Assembly (NCBI RefSeq): GCF_001658025.2
Contig: NZ_CP014007.2
Coordinates: forward strand, 3,596,001 to 3,660,000
DNA: 64,000 nt
Source of the DNA: Kosakonia oryzae
Lineage (GTDB): Bacteria > Pseudomonadota > Gammaproteobacteria > Enterobacterales > Enterobacteriaceae
Direction: 5' to 3'
Each line of letters begins with the position of its first letter. Position 1 is the first letter of the stretch. The translations under genes and the position numbers were made by a program. Positions 51,255 to 61,122 of this stretch are shown piece after piece. A model generated the notes under the pieces. The model saw only the letters and a program-made list of their open reading frames with translations, had not been told where the DNA came from and did not search any database.

Positions 51255-53621
51255 ATGAAAACGCTGAAGAACTGGACGTTACAAAAACAGGCGGCTCACC
51301 ACATTGAGCTGCTGGTGGACGGGCAACACACCTTGTGCCTGTATGTGCTGGAAGAGCATCTGTTCCGCGTGCTGCTAAAACGCAAAGGCGAGCTGGCGCT
51401 GGACAGAACCTGGAGCATTGCGCCGCATGAAGATGTGCCGTGGGAAGGCCGCTCGCGCGAAGATGTGTCGGGCTTCACCCTACCCGACTGGACGCTGACG
51501 CAGCAGGCCGACACGCTGGTGGTGGAAAGTGCACAGCTACGCGTGACGGTTCATCAGCCGCTGTGGCTGGAGTGGCACTACCGCAATGCGGCGGGCGAGT
51601 GGCAGTGGCTGGCGAGCGATCGTCCTACCAGCGCCTATCTGGTGAACGCGCATGGCGATGGCGTGGCGCACTATCTCAGCCGTAAAAAAGAGGAGCGCTT
51701 TTACGGTCTTGGTGAAAAAGCGGGCAACCTGCAACGTAACGGCCAGCGCTATGAAATGCGCAACCTTGATGCGATGGGGTATAACGCCGCCAGCACCGAT
51801 CCGCTGTACAAGCACATTCCCTTTACCCTGACGCGCCGGGACGATATCAGCTACGGCCTGTTTTATGACAACCTCAGCAGTTGCTGGCTGGATCTGGGCA
51901 ATGAAATCGATAACTACCACACCGCTTACCGCCGCTGGCAGGCCGAAGCCGGTGATATCGATTACTACATTTTTACCGGCGCGCGCGCACTGGATGTGAC
52001 TAAAGCGTTTGTCCGCCTGACCGGGAAAACGCTGTTCGGGCCGAAATGGAGCCTCGGTTACAGCGGCTCGACCATGCATTACACCGATGCGCCGGATGCA
52101 CAAAATCAGCTGATGAACTTTATTCGCCTGTGCGACGAACATGCCATTCCGTGCGATTCGTTCCAGCTCTCGTCCGGCTATACCTCGATTAACGGTAAGC
52201 GCTACGTCTTTAACTGGAACTACGACAAAGTGCCGCAGCCGAAAGTGATGAGCCAGGCGTTTCACGCGGCCGGGCTGAAGCTGGCAGCGAATATCAAACC
52301 CTGCCTGTTGCAGGATCACCCGCGCTATAACGAAGTGGCGGAGAAAGGCCTGTTTATTCGCGATTCGGAAAACGACGCGCCAGAACGTTCCAGCTTCTGG
52401 GACGATGAAGGTTCTCATCTCGATTTTACTAACCCGCAGACCGTTGCCTGGTGGCAGGAAGGCGTCACCACGCAACTGCTGGAGATGGGGATTGATTCCA
52501 CCTGGAACGATAATAATGAATTCGAAGTGTGGGACGGCGAAGCGCGCTGCCAGGGTTTTGGCCGCGAAATCGCCATCAAACATATTCGCCCGGTGATGCC
52601 GCTGCTGATGATGCGCGCCTCGATGGAAGCGCAGCAGCGTTTTGCGCCGCAGAAACGCCCGTATCTGATCTCCCGTTCCGGCTGCGCCGGGATGCAGCGC
52701 TATGTGCAGACCTGGAGCGGTGATAACCGCACCAACTGGGATACGCTGCGTTATAACACGCGTATGGGCGTCGGCATGAGCCTTTCCGGGTTGTATAACG
52801 TCGGTCACGATGTTGGCGGCTTCTCCGGCGATAAACCGGATGCGGAGCTGTTCGTTCGTTGGGTGCAGAACGGCGTGATGCATCCGCGCTTTACCATCCA
52901 CTCCTGGAACGACGATCGTACGGTCAACGAACCGTGGATGTACCCGGCAATTACGCCAGCGATCCGTAACGCCATTGAGTTGCGCTACCGCCTGTTGCCC
53001 TATCTCTACACATTGCTGTGGCAGGCGCACGCCGACGATGAACCGATGCTGCGCCCGACGTTCCTCGATCACGAGCATGACCAACAGACGTTTGAGGAGT
53101 GCGACGACTTCCTGCTCGGCCGCGATATTCTGGTCGCCAGCGTGGTTGAACCCGGCCAGCGCGAACGCCGCGTGTGGTTACCGGCCAATGATAGCGGCTG
53201 GTATGACTTTTACAGCGGCGCCTGGTATGCGCCGGGTCAGTGGGTAACGCTGGATGCACCGCTGGAAACGCTGCCGCTGCTGGTTCGCGCCGGTGCCGGA
53301 TTGCCAATGAGCGAGCGCATTAGCCATGTGGATGCCAAAGCGGATAATACCCGTGAGTTGAAACTCTTCCCGCTAAAAGGCACGGGACGTTCCCACGGTC
53401 TGTTGTTTGAAGATGACGGCGAGTCCTGGGGATATAAAGATGGCAATGCACTGTGGCTGGAGTGGGAAATGGTTTGCAGCGGCAGCAGCGTGAATTTACA
53501 GGTACGCACTCGCGGTGATTATCGCCCGGCCTGGCAGGCGCTGAAAGTGACGCTGCCTGCGGGGGATAAACGCCAGTTATTGATCAATGGCGTGGCGGCG
53601 ACGGAGTGGATGTTTGCATAA
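51255..53621 (+). CDS. GH31 family alpha-glycosidase
   Basis: This 788-residue cytosolic enzyme has an N-terminal beta-sandwich (residues about 1-240), then a (beta/alpha)8 catalytic barrel. The GH31 nucleophile Asp lies in STWNDNNEFEVWD and the acid/base Asp in TWSGDNRTNWD. A C-terminal beta domain follows. GH31 members act on alpha-glucosides, alpha-xylosides and related substrates; the specificity is not readable here. The ATG at 51255 is preferred; an in-frame TTG lies at 51240. With the transporter and LacI regulator it forms a catabolic unit that interrupts the E. coli-like ybiU-ybiT order. Confidence 0.92.
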   Translation: MKTLKNWTLQKQAAHHIELLVDGQHTLCLYVLEEHLFRVLLKRKGELALDRTWSIAPHEDVPWEGRSREDVSGFTLPDWTLTQQADTLVVESAQLRVTVHQPLWLEWHYRNAAGEWQWLASDRPTSAYLVNAHGDGVAHYLSRKKEERFYGLGEKAGNLQRNGQRYEMRNLDAMGYNAASTDPLYKHIPFTLTRRDDISYGLFYDNLSSCWLDLGNEIDNYHTAYRRWQAEAGDIDYYIFTGARALDVTKAFVRLTGKTLFGPKWSLGYSGSTMHYTDAPDAQNQLMNFIRLCDEHAIPCDSFQLSSGYTSINGKRYVFNWNYDKVPQPKVMSQAFHAAGLKLAANIKPCLLQDHPRYNEVAEKGLFIRDSENDAPERSSFWDDEGSHLDFTNPQTVAWWQEGVTTQLLEMGIDSTWNDNNEFEVWDGEARCQGFGREIAIKHIRPVMPLLMMRASMEAQQRFAPQKRPYLISRSGCAGMQRYVQTWSGDNRTNWDTLRYNTRMGVGMSLSGLYNVGHDVGGFSGDKPDAELFVRWVQNGVMHPRFTIHSWNDDRTVNEPWMYPAITPAIRNAIELRYRLLPYLYTLLWQAHADDEPMLRPTFLDHEHDQQTFEECDDFLLGRDILVASVVEPGQRERRVWLPANDSGWYDFYSGAWYAPGQWVTLDAPLETLPLLVRAGAGLPMSERISHVDAKADNTRELKLFPLKGTGRSHGLLFEDDGESWGYKDGNALWLEWEMVCSGSSVNLQVRTRGDYRPAWQALKVTLPAGDKRQLLINGVAATEWMFA

Positions 53622-53625
53622 CGCC

Positions 53626-53658
53626 GATGCCGGATGGCGCTGGCGCTTACCCGGCATC
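53626..53658. repeat. REP-type palindrome after the GH31 gene
   Basis: The arms GATGCCGG and CCGGCATC enclose ATGGCGCTGGCGCTTAC, just after the stop codon. Confidence 0.75.
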
Positions 53659-53984
53659 AGCGCCCTTTCAGCAATGAGACAGTTTTTGCTAACACCTGTC
53701 TTGCAGCGATGGGGTTAGGTTCCCCGCTCGAAATCGGCGAACCGAAGCGCAGATGACAAGGTCTGGACGCCATGGATGGCGGCCAGAGGCGCGTCGAGCC
53801 GACCGCAGGCAAATGTGCGGAAGGTGAGCGCAGTGCGAAGCACCGATTTCCCGCGGGGCCGCGGGGGATTGAAAAGGGGAAGCGCGGTGGCATCCCCTTT
53901 TCCCGTTCACGTGATACCGCGTTTATGCGACCACCGTTCATCTGGTGAACGGAACAATTCCACCTACGTCAAACCAACGGTTTT
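53659..53984. other. Non-coding block before the tandem repeats
   Basis: About 326 bp with no convincing gene; the short open frames lack ribosome sites and protein-like composition. It contains GC-rich inverted pieces (CCCGCGGGGCCGCGGGGG near 53850; GAAAAGGGG...CCCCTTTTC at 53873-53908; GTTCACGTGAT near 53915). It looks like a mosaic of structured intergenic sequence, possibly a multi-copy enteric element. Confidence 0.45.
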
Positions 53985-54615
53985 GCAGGAAGGCGGCAAA
54001 CCTGAGTATCCCCGGGAGCTTACATGAGTAAGTGACCGGGGTACGAAAGTGCAGCCAACGCACCTGCGGCGTGAAAGACGACGGAATACGCCGCAATTTA
54101 CCTAAGTATTTCGCGTTGCAGGAAGGCGGCAAACCTGAGTATCCCCGGGAGCTTACATGAGTAAGTGACCGGGGTACGAAGGTGCAGCCAACGCACCTGC
54201 GGCGTGAAAGACGACGGAATACGCCGCAATTTACCTAAGTATTTCGCGTTGCAGGAAGGCGGCAAACCTGAGTATCCCCGCGAGCTTACATGAGTAAGTG
54301 ACCGGGGTACGAAGGTGCAGCCAACGCACCTGCGGCGTGAAAGACGATGGAATACGCCGCAATTTACCTAAGTATTTCGCGTTGCAGGAAGGCGGCAAAC
54401 CTGAGTATCCCCGGGAGCTTACATGAGTAAGTGACCGGGGTATGAAGGTGCAGCCAACGCACCTGCGGCGTGAAAGACGACGGAATACGCCGCAATTTAC
54501 CCAAGTATTTCGCGTTGCAGGAAGGCGGCAAACCTGAATATCCCCGGGAGCTTACATGAGTAAGTGACTGGGGTACGAAGGTGCAGCCAACGCACCTGCG
54601 GCGTGAAAGACGACG
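53985..54615. repeat. Five tandem copies of a 133-bp intergenic repeat
   Basis: Copies begin (GCAGGAAGGCGGCAAACCTG) at 53985, 54118, 54251, 54384 and 54517, exactly 133 bp apart; the last is cut at about 54615, 6 bp before the ybiT stop. Copies differ at only a few bases. Each full copy has two potential hairpins: CCCCGG-GAG-CTTAC / GTAAG-TGA-CCGGGG and TGCGGCGT / ACGCCGCA. There is no open frame. Similar units occur between genes in other enteric genomes as far as I recall. Confidence 0.93.
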
Positions 54616-54621
54616 GTAAAT

Positions 54622-56214
54622 TTATTCGATGCCCTGACTGCGCAAATAATCCTCGTAATTCCCGGTGAAATCCACCACGCGCTGCGGCGTAATCTCAATC
54701 ACGCGGGTTGCCAGCGAGCTTACGAATTCACGGTCGTGAGAAACGAAGATCAGCGTGCCTTGATACATCTCCAGCGCCATGTTCAGTGACTCGATGGATT
54801 CCATATCGAGGTGGTTGGTTGGTTCGTCCATCACCAGGATATTCGGTTTTTCCATCATCAGTTTACCGAACAGCATGCGGCCCTTCTCACCACCGGAAAG
54901 CACCTTCGCCGGTTTCTTGATATCGTCCTGGCTGAACAGCAAACGACCGAGAATACTGCGCACCGCCTGCTCGTCATCGCCTTCCTGTTTCCACTGGCTC
55001 ATCCAGTCGAACACGGTCAGATCGTTATCAAAGTCTGCGGCATGATCCTGCGCGTAATAACCGATGCTGGCATTTTCCGACCATTTCACCGTTCCGTTAT
55101 CCGGCTGTAAATCGCCGACCAGCGTTTTCAGCAGGGTGGATTTACCCACGCCGTTAGTACCGAGCACCGCCACTTTCTCGCCCACTTCCAGCAGCAGGTT
55201 GAAGTTTTTAAACAGTGGGCCGTTATCAAAACCTTTCGCCAGTTGCTCCACTTCCAGCGCATTACGGAACAATTTCTTGTCCTGTTCGAAGCGGATAAAC
55301 GGGTTCTGACGGCTGGAGGCTTTCACTTCATCCAGTTTGATCTTATCAATCTGACGGGCGCGGGAAGTTGCCTGGCGAGATTTCGAGGCGTTGGCGCTAA
55401 AGCGGCTGACAAAGGATTGCAGCTCGGCGATTTGCGCTTTCTTCTTGGCGTTATCCGCCAGCAGGCGTTCGCGCGCCTGCGTTGCCGCCGTCATGTACTC
55501 ATCATAGTTACCCGGGTAAACGCGCAGCTCGCCGTAGTCGAGATCCGCCATGTGGGTACAGACCATGTTGAGGAAGTGACGGTCGTGCGAAATGATGATC
55601 ATGGTGCTGTCACGCTCGTTCAGCACCTGCTCCAGCCAGCGAATGGTATCGATGTCCAGGTTGTTGGTCGGTTCATCGAGCAGCAGAATGTCCGGGTTAG
55701 CGAACAGCGCCTGCGCCAGCAGCACGCGGAGCTTCCAGCCTGGCGCCACTTCGCTCATCGGGCCGTAGTGTTGTTCTACCGGAATGCCAACACCGAGCAG
55801 CAGCTCGCCCGCGCGCGCTTCGGCGGAGTAACCGTCCATTTCGCCGTACTGCACTTCAAGATCGGCCACTTTATAGCCATCTTCTTCGCTCATCTCAGCC
55901 AGGCCGTAGATGCGATCGCGTTCCTGTTTCACTTCCCACAGTTCGGCGTGGCCCATGATCACCGTGTCGAGCACGCTGAACGCTTCAAAGGCAAACTGAT
56001 CCTGGCGCAGCTTACCGATACGCTCGTTCGGATCGAGGGAGACGTTCCCCAGCGTCGGTTCTAAATCACCGCCGAGGATCTTCATAAAGGTGGATTTTCC
56101 GCTCCCGTTAGCGCCGATCAGGCCATAACGGTTGCCGCCGCCGAATTTGACGGAAATGTTTTCGAACAGCGGCTTGCTGCCGAACTGCATGGTGACGTTG
56201 CTGGTGACTAACAC
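54622..56214 (-). CDS. ybiT: YbiT, ABC-F family ATPase
   Basis: This 530-residue soluble protein has two ABC domains and no membrane part. The first has Walker A GANGSGKS and Walker [13 protein letters not shown]; the second has GTNGVGKS, signature LSGGEKGR and [12 protein letters not shown]. The linker between (residues about 240-320) is charged and helical, the P-site interaction motif of ABC-F proteins that act on ribosomes. It matches E. coli YbiT. It is read toward the 133-bp repeats. Confidence 0.96.
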   Translation of the reverse strand: MLVTSNVTMQFGSKPLFENISVKFGGGNRYGLIGANGSGKSTFMKILGGDLEPTLGNVSLDPNERIGKLRQDQFAFEAFSVLDTVIMGHAELWEVKQERDRIYGLAEMSEEDGYKVADLEVQYGEMDGYSAEARAGELLLGVGIPVEQHYGPMSEVAPGWKLRVLLAQALFANPDILLLDEPTNNLDIDTIRWLEQVLNERDSTMIIISHDRHFLNMVCTHMADLDYGELRVYPGNYDEYMTAATQARERLLADNAKKKAQIAELQSFVSRFSANASKSRQATSRARQIDKIKLDEVKASSRQNPFIRFEQDKKLFRNALEVEQLAKGFDNGPLFKNFNLLLEVGEKVAVLGTNGVGKSTLLKTLVGDLQPDNGTVKWSENASIGYYAQDHAADFDNDLTVFDWMSQWKQEGDDEQAVRSILGRLLFSQDDIKKPAKVLSGGEKGRMLFGKLMMEKPNILVMDEPTNHLDMESIESLNMALEMYQGTLIFVSHDREFVSSLATRVIEITPQRVVDFTGNYEDYLRSQGIE

Positions 56215-56421
56215 AGAGGTATCCTGAAATATGTGACAAACACCCTATTATGCCACAATTCCGAATTAGATTCCTGTCCACTGTCAGACCGCTAAACTGC
56301 AAGCAAAAGGAAAAAAGTGTGATTTCGTACACATCTGAATTCCCTGAGCGCCGGAATGCACATATAATGCGCTTCCTGCATTCCTAACCCAACGGCCTGT
56401 GTGGCAAAAATCTCGCACAAA

Positions 56422-57342
56422 ATGAACATGAAAATAAAAACCCTTTTCGCGGCGGCTTTGGCTGTCGTGGGATTTTGCAATAATGCGTCTGCTGTTACTT
56501 ATCCGCTGCCGACAGACGGTAGCCGTTTGATTGGTCAGAACCAGGTTGTCACTATCCCGGAAGGCAATACGCAGCCTCTGGAATATTACGCCGCTGAATA
56601 TCAGATGGGCCTGTCCAACATGCTGGAAGCCAACCCGGGCATTGATGCCTACCTGCCGAAAGGCGGCACGGTAATGAACGTTCCGCAGCAGTTGATCCTG
56701 CCGGATACCGTGCACGAAGGCATTGTCATCAACAGCGCAGAAATGCGTCTCTACTACTACCCGAAAGGCACCAACACGGTGATCGTGCTGCCTATCGGTA
56801 TCGGCCAGCTCGGGAAAGATACCCCGATCGCCTGGACCACCAAAGTTGAACGTAAGAAAGCCGGCCCGACATGGACGCCGACCGCGAAAATGCATGCGGA
56901 ATACATTGCAGCAGGTCAACCGCTGCCGGCAGTGGTTCCGGCAGGCCCGGACAACCCGATGGGCCTGTATGCGCTCTATATCGGCCGTCTGTATGCGATC
57001 CACGGCACCAACGCCAACTTCGGTATCGGCCTGCGCGTAAGCCACGGCTGCGTGCGTCTGCGTAACGACGACATCAAATTCCTGTTCGAAAACGTGCCGG
57101 TCGGCACCCGCGTACAGTTCATTGATGAGCCAGTAAAAGCGACCACCGAGCCGGATGGCAGCCGCTATATCGAAGTTCACAACCCGCTGTCCACCACCGA
57201 AGCGCAGTTCAACGGCGGCGAAATTGTGCCGATCGCGCTGACCAAAGCGGTACAGGCCGTCACCAGCCAGCCTGATGTGGATTCAAACATTGTCGATCAG
57301 GCAGTGCAGAACCGTTCCGGTATGCCGGTACGTCTGAACTAA
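56422..57342 (+). CDS. ldtB: LdtB (YbiS), L,D-transpeptidase attaching Braun lipoprotein
   Basis: This 306-residue periplasmic enzyme has the start [19 protein letters not shown], as in E. coli; a GTG seven codons upstream is in frame but unlikely. After the signal peptide come a LysM-like domain ([19 protein letters not shown]) and the YkuD domain with [22 protein letters not shown]; the Cys is the nucleophile. It links Lpp to peptidoglycan. It is divergent from ybiT. Confidence 0.96.
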   Translation: MNMKIKTLFAAALAVVGFCNNASAVTYPLPTDGSRLIGQNQVVTIPEGNTQPLEYYAAEYQMGLSNMLEANPGIDAYLPKGGTVMNVPQQLILPDTVHEGIVINSAEMRLYYYPKGTNTVIVLPIGIGQLGKDTPIAWTTKVERKKAGPTWTPTAKMHAEYIAAGQPLPAVVPAGPDNPMGLYALYIGRLYAIHGTNANFGIGLRVSHGCVRLRNDDIKFLFENVPVGTRVQFIDEPVKATTEPDGSRYIEVHNPLSTTEAQFNGGEIVPIALTKAVQAVTSQPDVDSNIVDQAVQNRSGMPVRLN

Positions 57343-57354
57343 TCAGCGGTTTAA

Positions 57355-57423
57355 TGCCCGGTGGCGCTACGCTTACCGGGCTTATAAGCCACAGGCCGGA
57401 TAAGGCATCACCGCCATCCGGCC
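57355..57423. repeat. BIME-type pair of REP palindromes
   Basis: Two palindromes, GCCCGGTGGCG...CGCTTACCGGGC and GGCCGGATAAGG...CCGCCATCCGGCC, lie between the convergent ldtB and gntR-type genes. Confidence 0.8.
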
Positions 57424-57429
57424 AAAAAA

Positions 57430-58146
57430 TCACCCGTTATTGACCACAATTATCCCGCCGTGATCGTAGCGATAATGGCAATGGGCATACTCCAACGGCG
57501 TGCCGTCTTCCAGATAAATCACCTGTTCCACTTCCAGCACCGGATCGGTCTCTTCACAGTTCAAATACTGTTTATCCTCCGCCCAGGGTTTCAGCGCGCG
57601 CACAATGCGATACGAACCCATGATCTTCAGCGCCAGCTCTTCCTGCACATAACGAAAAACGGAGCTTTCCAGATGCCCGCGATTCAGCCCCGGCACCAGA
57701 TTGACCGGCATCAGCGTGAACTCCAGCGACACTGGTTCGCCTTCCAGCATGCGCAAACGGATAAAGTCATATACCGGATCGTCCGGCCCCACCAGCAGCG
57801 ATGCCTGCTCTTTCTCACTGGGAAAACGCAGTTCGAAGCGAATGATTTTACTCGTCACTTCGCCAACGTTCTCCCAGGTTTTGGTGGCACCAAAATAGTC
57901 GCTGCCGGGCAGATCCCAGCGCGACAACTGAAGAAAGTTTTTGCGGATGAACGTGCCCTGCCCTTGCCGGGTATAGACCAGCCCCTCCACAATCAGCTGG
58001 CGCATCGCCTGCTGGATCGTCATCCGGCTGGTATTAAACTCTGCCGCCAGCGCAAATTGATCCGGTAACGGTGCGCTGGCCGCGTAGTGCTGGCTGAGAA
58101 TGCGGCGCTTAATCTCGCGCGCAATCGTGATGTATTTTGCCGCCAT
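57430..58146 (-). CDS. GntR/HutC-family regulator with UTRA domain
   Basis: This 238-residue regulator has an N-terminal winged helix (residues about 5-70, FALAAEFNTSRMTIQQAMRQL) and a C-terminal UTRA sensor domain. It is the last gene of the bgl-EIIC-gntR operon, 15 bp after EIIC. Such regulators bind phosphorylated sugars, so it probably senses a phospho-beta-glucoside and represses its own operon through the twin palindromes upstream of the GH1 gene. Confidence 0.92.
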   Translation of the reverse strand: MAAKYITIAREIKRRILSQHYAASAPLPDQFALAAEFNTSRMTIQQAMRQLIVEGLVYTRQGQGTFIRKNFLQLSRWDLPGSDYFGATKTWENVGEVTSKIIRFELRFPSEKEQASLLVGPDDPVYDFIRLRMLEGEPVSLEFTLMPVNLVPGLNRGHLESSVFRYVQEELALKIMGSYRIVRALKPWAEDKQYLNCEETDPVLEVEQVIYLEDGTPLEYAHCHYRYDHGGIIVVNNG

Positions 58147-58161
58147 ATCCCTTCTCAGTAA

Positions 58162-59481
58162 TTATTGTATCCCATTGTTTTTCAAGGCCACTCGCTCGGC
58201 AATTTTGAGGAAAGGCAGGTAAAAGAATACACCAAAGACAATGATGATCAACTGCACCACCACCGCCCGCCAGTCGCCCGCCGTTGCCAGCCAGGCGCTG
58301 AGAATCGGCGGTGTCGTCCATGGGATCATCACCACGCAACGCGACATCCAGCCCAGCGTTGTACAGAGCCAGGCAAACCAGATGCCAAGCGCAGGCAGTA
58401 GCACAAACGGGATCATCAGCGGCAGGTTGAACACGATCGGCAAGCCGAAAATCACCGGCTCGTTAATATTAAACAGCCCCGGCGAAATGGCGAGGCGCGC
58501 CACCTGTTTCGCCGATTGCTGTTTCGCAAAGAGAAAGATGGCGATCAGCAGGGAAATGGTACTGCCGGTGCCGCCAATCATGCCAAAGGTCGGAACGAAG
58601 ATATTGTTGATGATATGCGGGATCGGCTGCCCGTTGGCGAACGCCAGCATATTTTCGTTGGTGTTGATCAGCAAAAGCGGCTCCAGGATCACGCCGTTGA
58701 CCACCGTCTGGTGGATGCCCAGCGTAAACAGGAAGTTGCCGAAGCTATAGATAAACAGTGTGCCCGGCAGGCTGGTGTTGATCTGCCGTAGCGGTTGCTG
58801 GATAAGCGTGGTGATCAGGTGGATCAAATCGGTGTGCAGCAGGTTCGCCAGCAGCGCGGCAACGATGGCAAACAGCGACAGGGTAATAATGGCCGGGATC
58901 AGCGAGGAGAAAGATTGCCCTACCGCCGCAGGCACATTCTCGCCCAGCGAAATTGAAAACCGTTTCACGCCGGCGACACGAATAAACAGCTCGGTGGAGA
59001 GCAGCCCGATAATCACCCCGGCAAAAATCCCGGTCGAGCCGATGTTAGTAAAAGCCAGCATCTGCGTCACGCTGACCGTGGCTTTCGCGCCCACCGGCAC
59101 CACCTCAAGTTGCATCGGCATCATGATAATAAAACTGGACAGCGCAATGACCACCGCCGACACCGGATTAGCGAAGTTTTTATTCCGCGCCAGTGACCAG
59201 GCCGTCATCGGCGCGATCAGCAGCGCGGCAATATTCAGCGTTCCGTTGATCACCGCTTCGCCCCACACTTTAAAACGCGCCAGCGTTTCCCCTTCCAGCA
59301 CCCAGGGAAAAATGACGTTGTTGATCAGCACCGCCAACCCGGCAAGGATAAAAATCGGCATCACTGCCGCAAAGGCGTCGCGCAGGGAACGCAGATGCAC
59401 CTGGTTTGCCAGGCGGGCGGAAAAATCGACGAACTTATCGACGAATGACTGCATATTCGGCGTGATTTTAGTTTCAGACAT
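58162..59481 (-). CDS. PTS EIIC subunit, lactose/cellobiose family
   Basis: This 439-residue membrane permease has about ten hydrophobic segments (start MSETKITPNMQSFVDKFVDFSARLANQ). It resembles ChbC/CelB. The conserved NINEPVIFGLPIVFN loop of this family is present. No EIIA or EIIB is encoded nearby, so it must borrow them from another system in the genome. It takes up and phosphorylates a beta-glucoside for the GH1 enzyme. Confidence 0.94.
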   Translation of the reverse strand: MSETKITPNMQSFVDKFVDFSARLANQVHLRSLRDAFAAVMPIFILAGLAVLINNVIFPWVLEGETLARFKVWGEAVINGTLNIAALLIAPMTAWSLARNKNFANPVSAVVIALSSFIIMMPMQLEVVPVGAKATVSVTQMLAFTNIGSTGIFAGVIIGLLSTELFIRVAGVKRFSISLGENVPAAVGQSFSSLIPAIITLSLFAIVAALLANLLHTDLIHLITTLIQQPLRQINTSLPGTLFIYSFGNFLFTLGIHQTVVNGVILEPLLLINTNENMLAFANGQPIPHIINNIFVPTFGMIGGTGSTISLLIAIFLFAKQQSAKQVARLAISPGLFNINEPVIFGLPIVFNLPLMIPFVLLPALGIWFAWLCTTLGWMSRCVVMIPWTTPPILSAWLATAGDWRAVVVQLIIIVFGVFFYLPFLKIAERVALKNNGIQ

Positions 59482-59505
59482 AGCGCTGTCCTCTCAATCA
59501 ATGCG

Positions 59506-60882
59506 TTACATGTCGCGCCCGTTACTGCGGATCACCTGTTGCAGCCAGCGATAACTCTTCTTCGGTACGCGTTTCATATCTTTCAGATCGTGGTTTTCCC
59601 GGTTCACATACACCACGCCGTAGCGCTTACGCATATCGCCCTGTGAACTGAGAATGTCGATTAAGCCCCAGCCGAGATAGCCAATCACCTGTGCGCCATC
59701 AATGAAAATGGCATCCTGCATCGCCTGGATATGGTCGCGGTGGTAGGCAATGCGGTAGTCGTCATCGATGGGGTTTACGCCGTCCCACTCCTCAATCACA
59801 CCAATACCGTTTTCAATCGGGAACACCGGCAAACGCCAGTCGTTGTAGTAACGGGTGATAATGGCGCGAAAACCGAGAGGATCTATCTGCCAACCCCATT
59901 CGGTGGCTTCAAGGTACGGGTTGGCTTTATCGCCCTGTTGCAGGTAGTAGTTGACCGGGGTTTCTGGCGAGATGGCGTCGCTATCGAGGGTTTTACTGGC
60001 GTAATAGCTGAACGCCATAAAGTCGTTTTTCACGCGGGCGATTTGCGCCAGATCCTCATCGCGATAGATATCGCGGAAACCTTCGCGATCGACGACCGCC
60101 AGCACTTCCGGGCTGTAGCCCTGCCCGGCAAACACCCGCAGCAAATTCTGGTTGAGAAACTCGTCATACTGGGTCGCGCAAAAAACATCGCGCGGCTTGC
60201 AGGTCGCCGGATAAATCAGTTGATGCGCCAGCATGCCGCCCATCAGGCGTCCGGGTTGCGTCTCGTGCAGATAGTGGGTGAGCAGCACATGCGACATCAT
60301 CACGTGATGCTGGATCTGGTACAGCTCGCGCAGGGTTTTCTCGCCCTTGAGATAGCCGCCCACCTGGAACGCGCCCGGCATGTGGTAAATGTTCTGCTCA
60401 TTGAAGGTCAGCCAGAACTTCACCCGGCTGCCGAAGCAATCGATCATTTTTTTGCCGTAGCGCACAAAGGCGTCCTGCACATGTCGATCGGCAAAACCGT
60501 TGTACTGCTGCGCCAGTGCCAGCGGCATATCAAAGTGGTAGAGACACACCATCGGTTCAATGCCGCGCGCCAGCAGATCGTCAATAAAGCGGTCGTAAAA
60601 GGCGATCCCCTCTTCGTTGAACTCGCCGTCGCCCTGCGGACAAACGCGGCTCCAGGCTATCTGGAAGCGGTAGCAATTCATGCCCAGATCCTGCATTAGA
60701 TCGAAATCTTCGCGGTAGCGATGGTAAGAATCGGTGGCGACTTTCCAGTCTGAGGCAAATTCGCTGGCTTCACGGATGTCATACACCGACATCCCTTTCC
60801 CGCCCTCATTCCATGCTCCTTCAGTCTGCATGCTGGAAACGGAATTCCCCCACAGGAAGCCGGCCGGTAACGTTTTGCTCAT
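59506..60882 (-). CDS. 6-phospho-beta-glucosidase, GH1 family
   Basis: This 458-residue GH1 enzyme has the acid/base Glu in LTFNEQN and the nucleophile Glu in FPIENG. The Lys/Tyr phosphate-binding pattern near the end (KRYGVVYVN) fits the 6-phospho-glycosidases. The start at 60882 follows GGAG. It cleaves the sugar phosphate delivered by EIIC. It is the first gene of the operon. Confidence 0.94.
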   Translation of the reverse strand: MSKTLPAGFLWGNSVSSMQTEGAWNEGGKGMSVYDIREASEFASDWKVATDSYHRYREDFDLMQDLGMNCYRFQIAWSRVCPQGDGEFNEEGIAFYDRFIDDLLARGIEPMVCLYHFDMPLALAQQYNGFADRHVQDAFVRYGKKMIDCFGSRVKFWLTFNEQNIYHMPGAFQVGGYLKGEKTLRELYQIQHHVMMSHVLLTHYLHETQPGRLMGGMLAHQLIYPATCKPRDVFCATQYDEFLNQNLLRVFAGQGYSPEVLAVVDREGFRDIYRDEDLAQIARVKNDFMAFSYYASKTLDSDAISPETPVNYYLQQGDKANPYLEATEWGWQIDPLGFRAIITRYYNDWRLPVFPIENGIGVIEEWDGVNPIDDDYRIAYHRDHIQAMQDAIFIDGAQVIGYLGWGLIDILSSQGDMRKRYGVVYVNRENHDLKDMKRVPKKSYRWLQQVIRSNGRDM

Positions 60883-60894
60883 CGCGCTTTCTCC

Positions 60895-60927
60895 ATGACT
60901 AGTCATTTAATGAATATGACTAGTCAT
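60895..60927. promoter_or_regulatory. Twin GntR operators before the GH1 gene
   Basis: Two identical perfect palindromes, ATGACTAGTCAT, occupy 60895-60906 and 60916-60927. Their centres are 21 bp apart, two helical turns, so two dimers could bind side by side on one face. The nearer site is 12 bp from the GH1 start codon. Confidence 0.85.
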
Positions 60928-61009
60928 ATAGATAATGACGAAAAAATGGGCAACGAGAGAGGTGCAGATTTGTGATGGTTTTCGAAAGATTTACCGGATA
61001 ACAGCTTAA

Positions 61010-61100
61010 GTAGGCCGAATAAGGTGCAGCCGCCAACCGGCGTTTTTTTGGCCAGTGGCGCCACGATCGCCGGATGGCGCTAATGCTTATCCGGCCTACG
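61010..61100. repeat. BIME-type element
   Basis: REP palindromes (GTAGGCCGAATAAGG and GCCGGATGGCGCTAATGCTTATCCGGC) lie downstream of the aldo/keto reductase gene and upstream of the GH1 promoter. A short run of T at 61043-61049 follows a weak stem. Confidence 0.7.
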
Positions 61101-61122
61101 GGGTAGGGTGAATGGATTTAAA

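Noticed and set aside
53657-54132. Short open frames in the non-coding block before ybiT
   Set aside because: They are short, on both strands, rich in Arg and Pro, and change with each repeat copy; no start signals.
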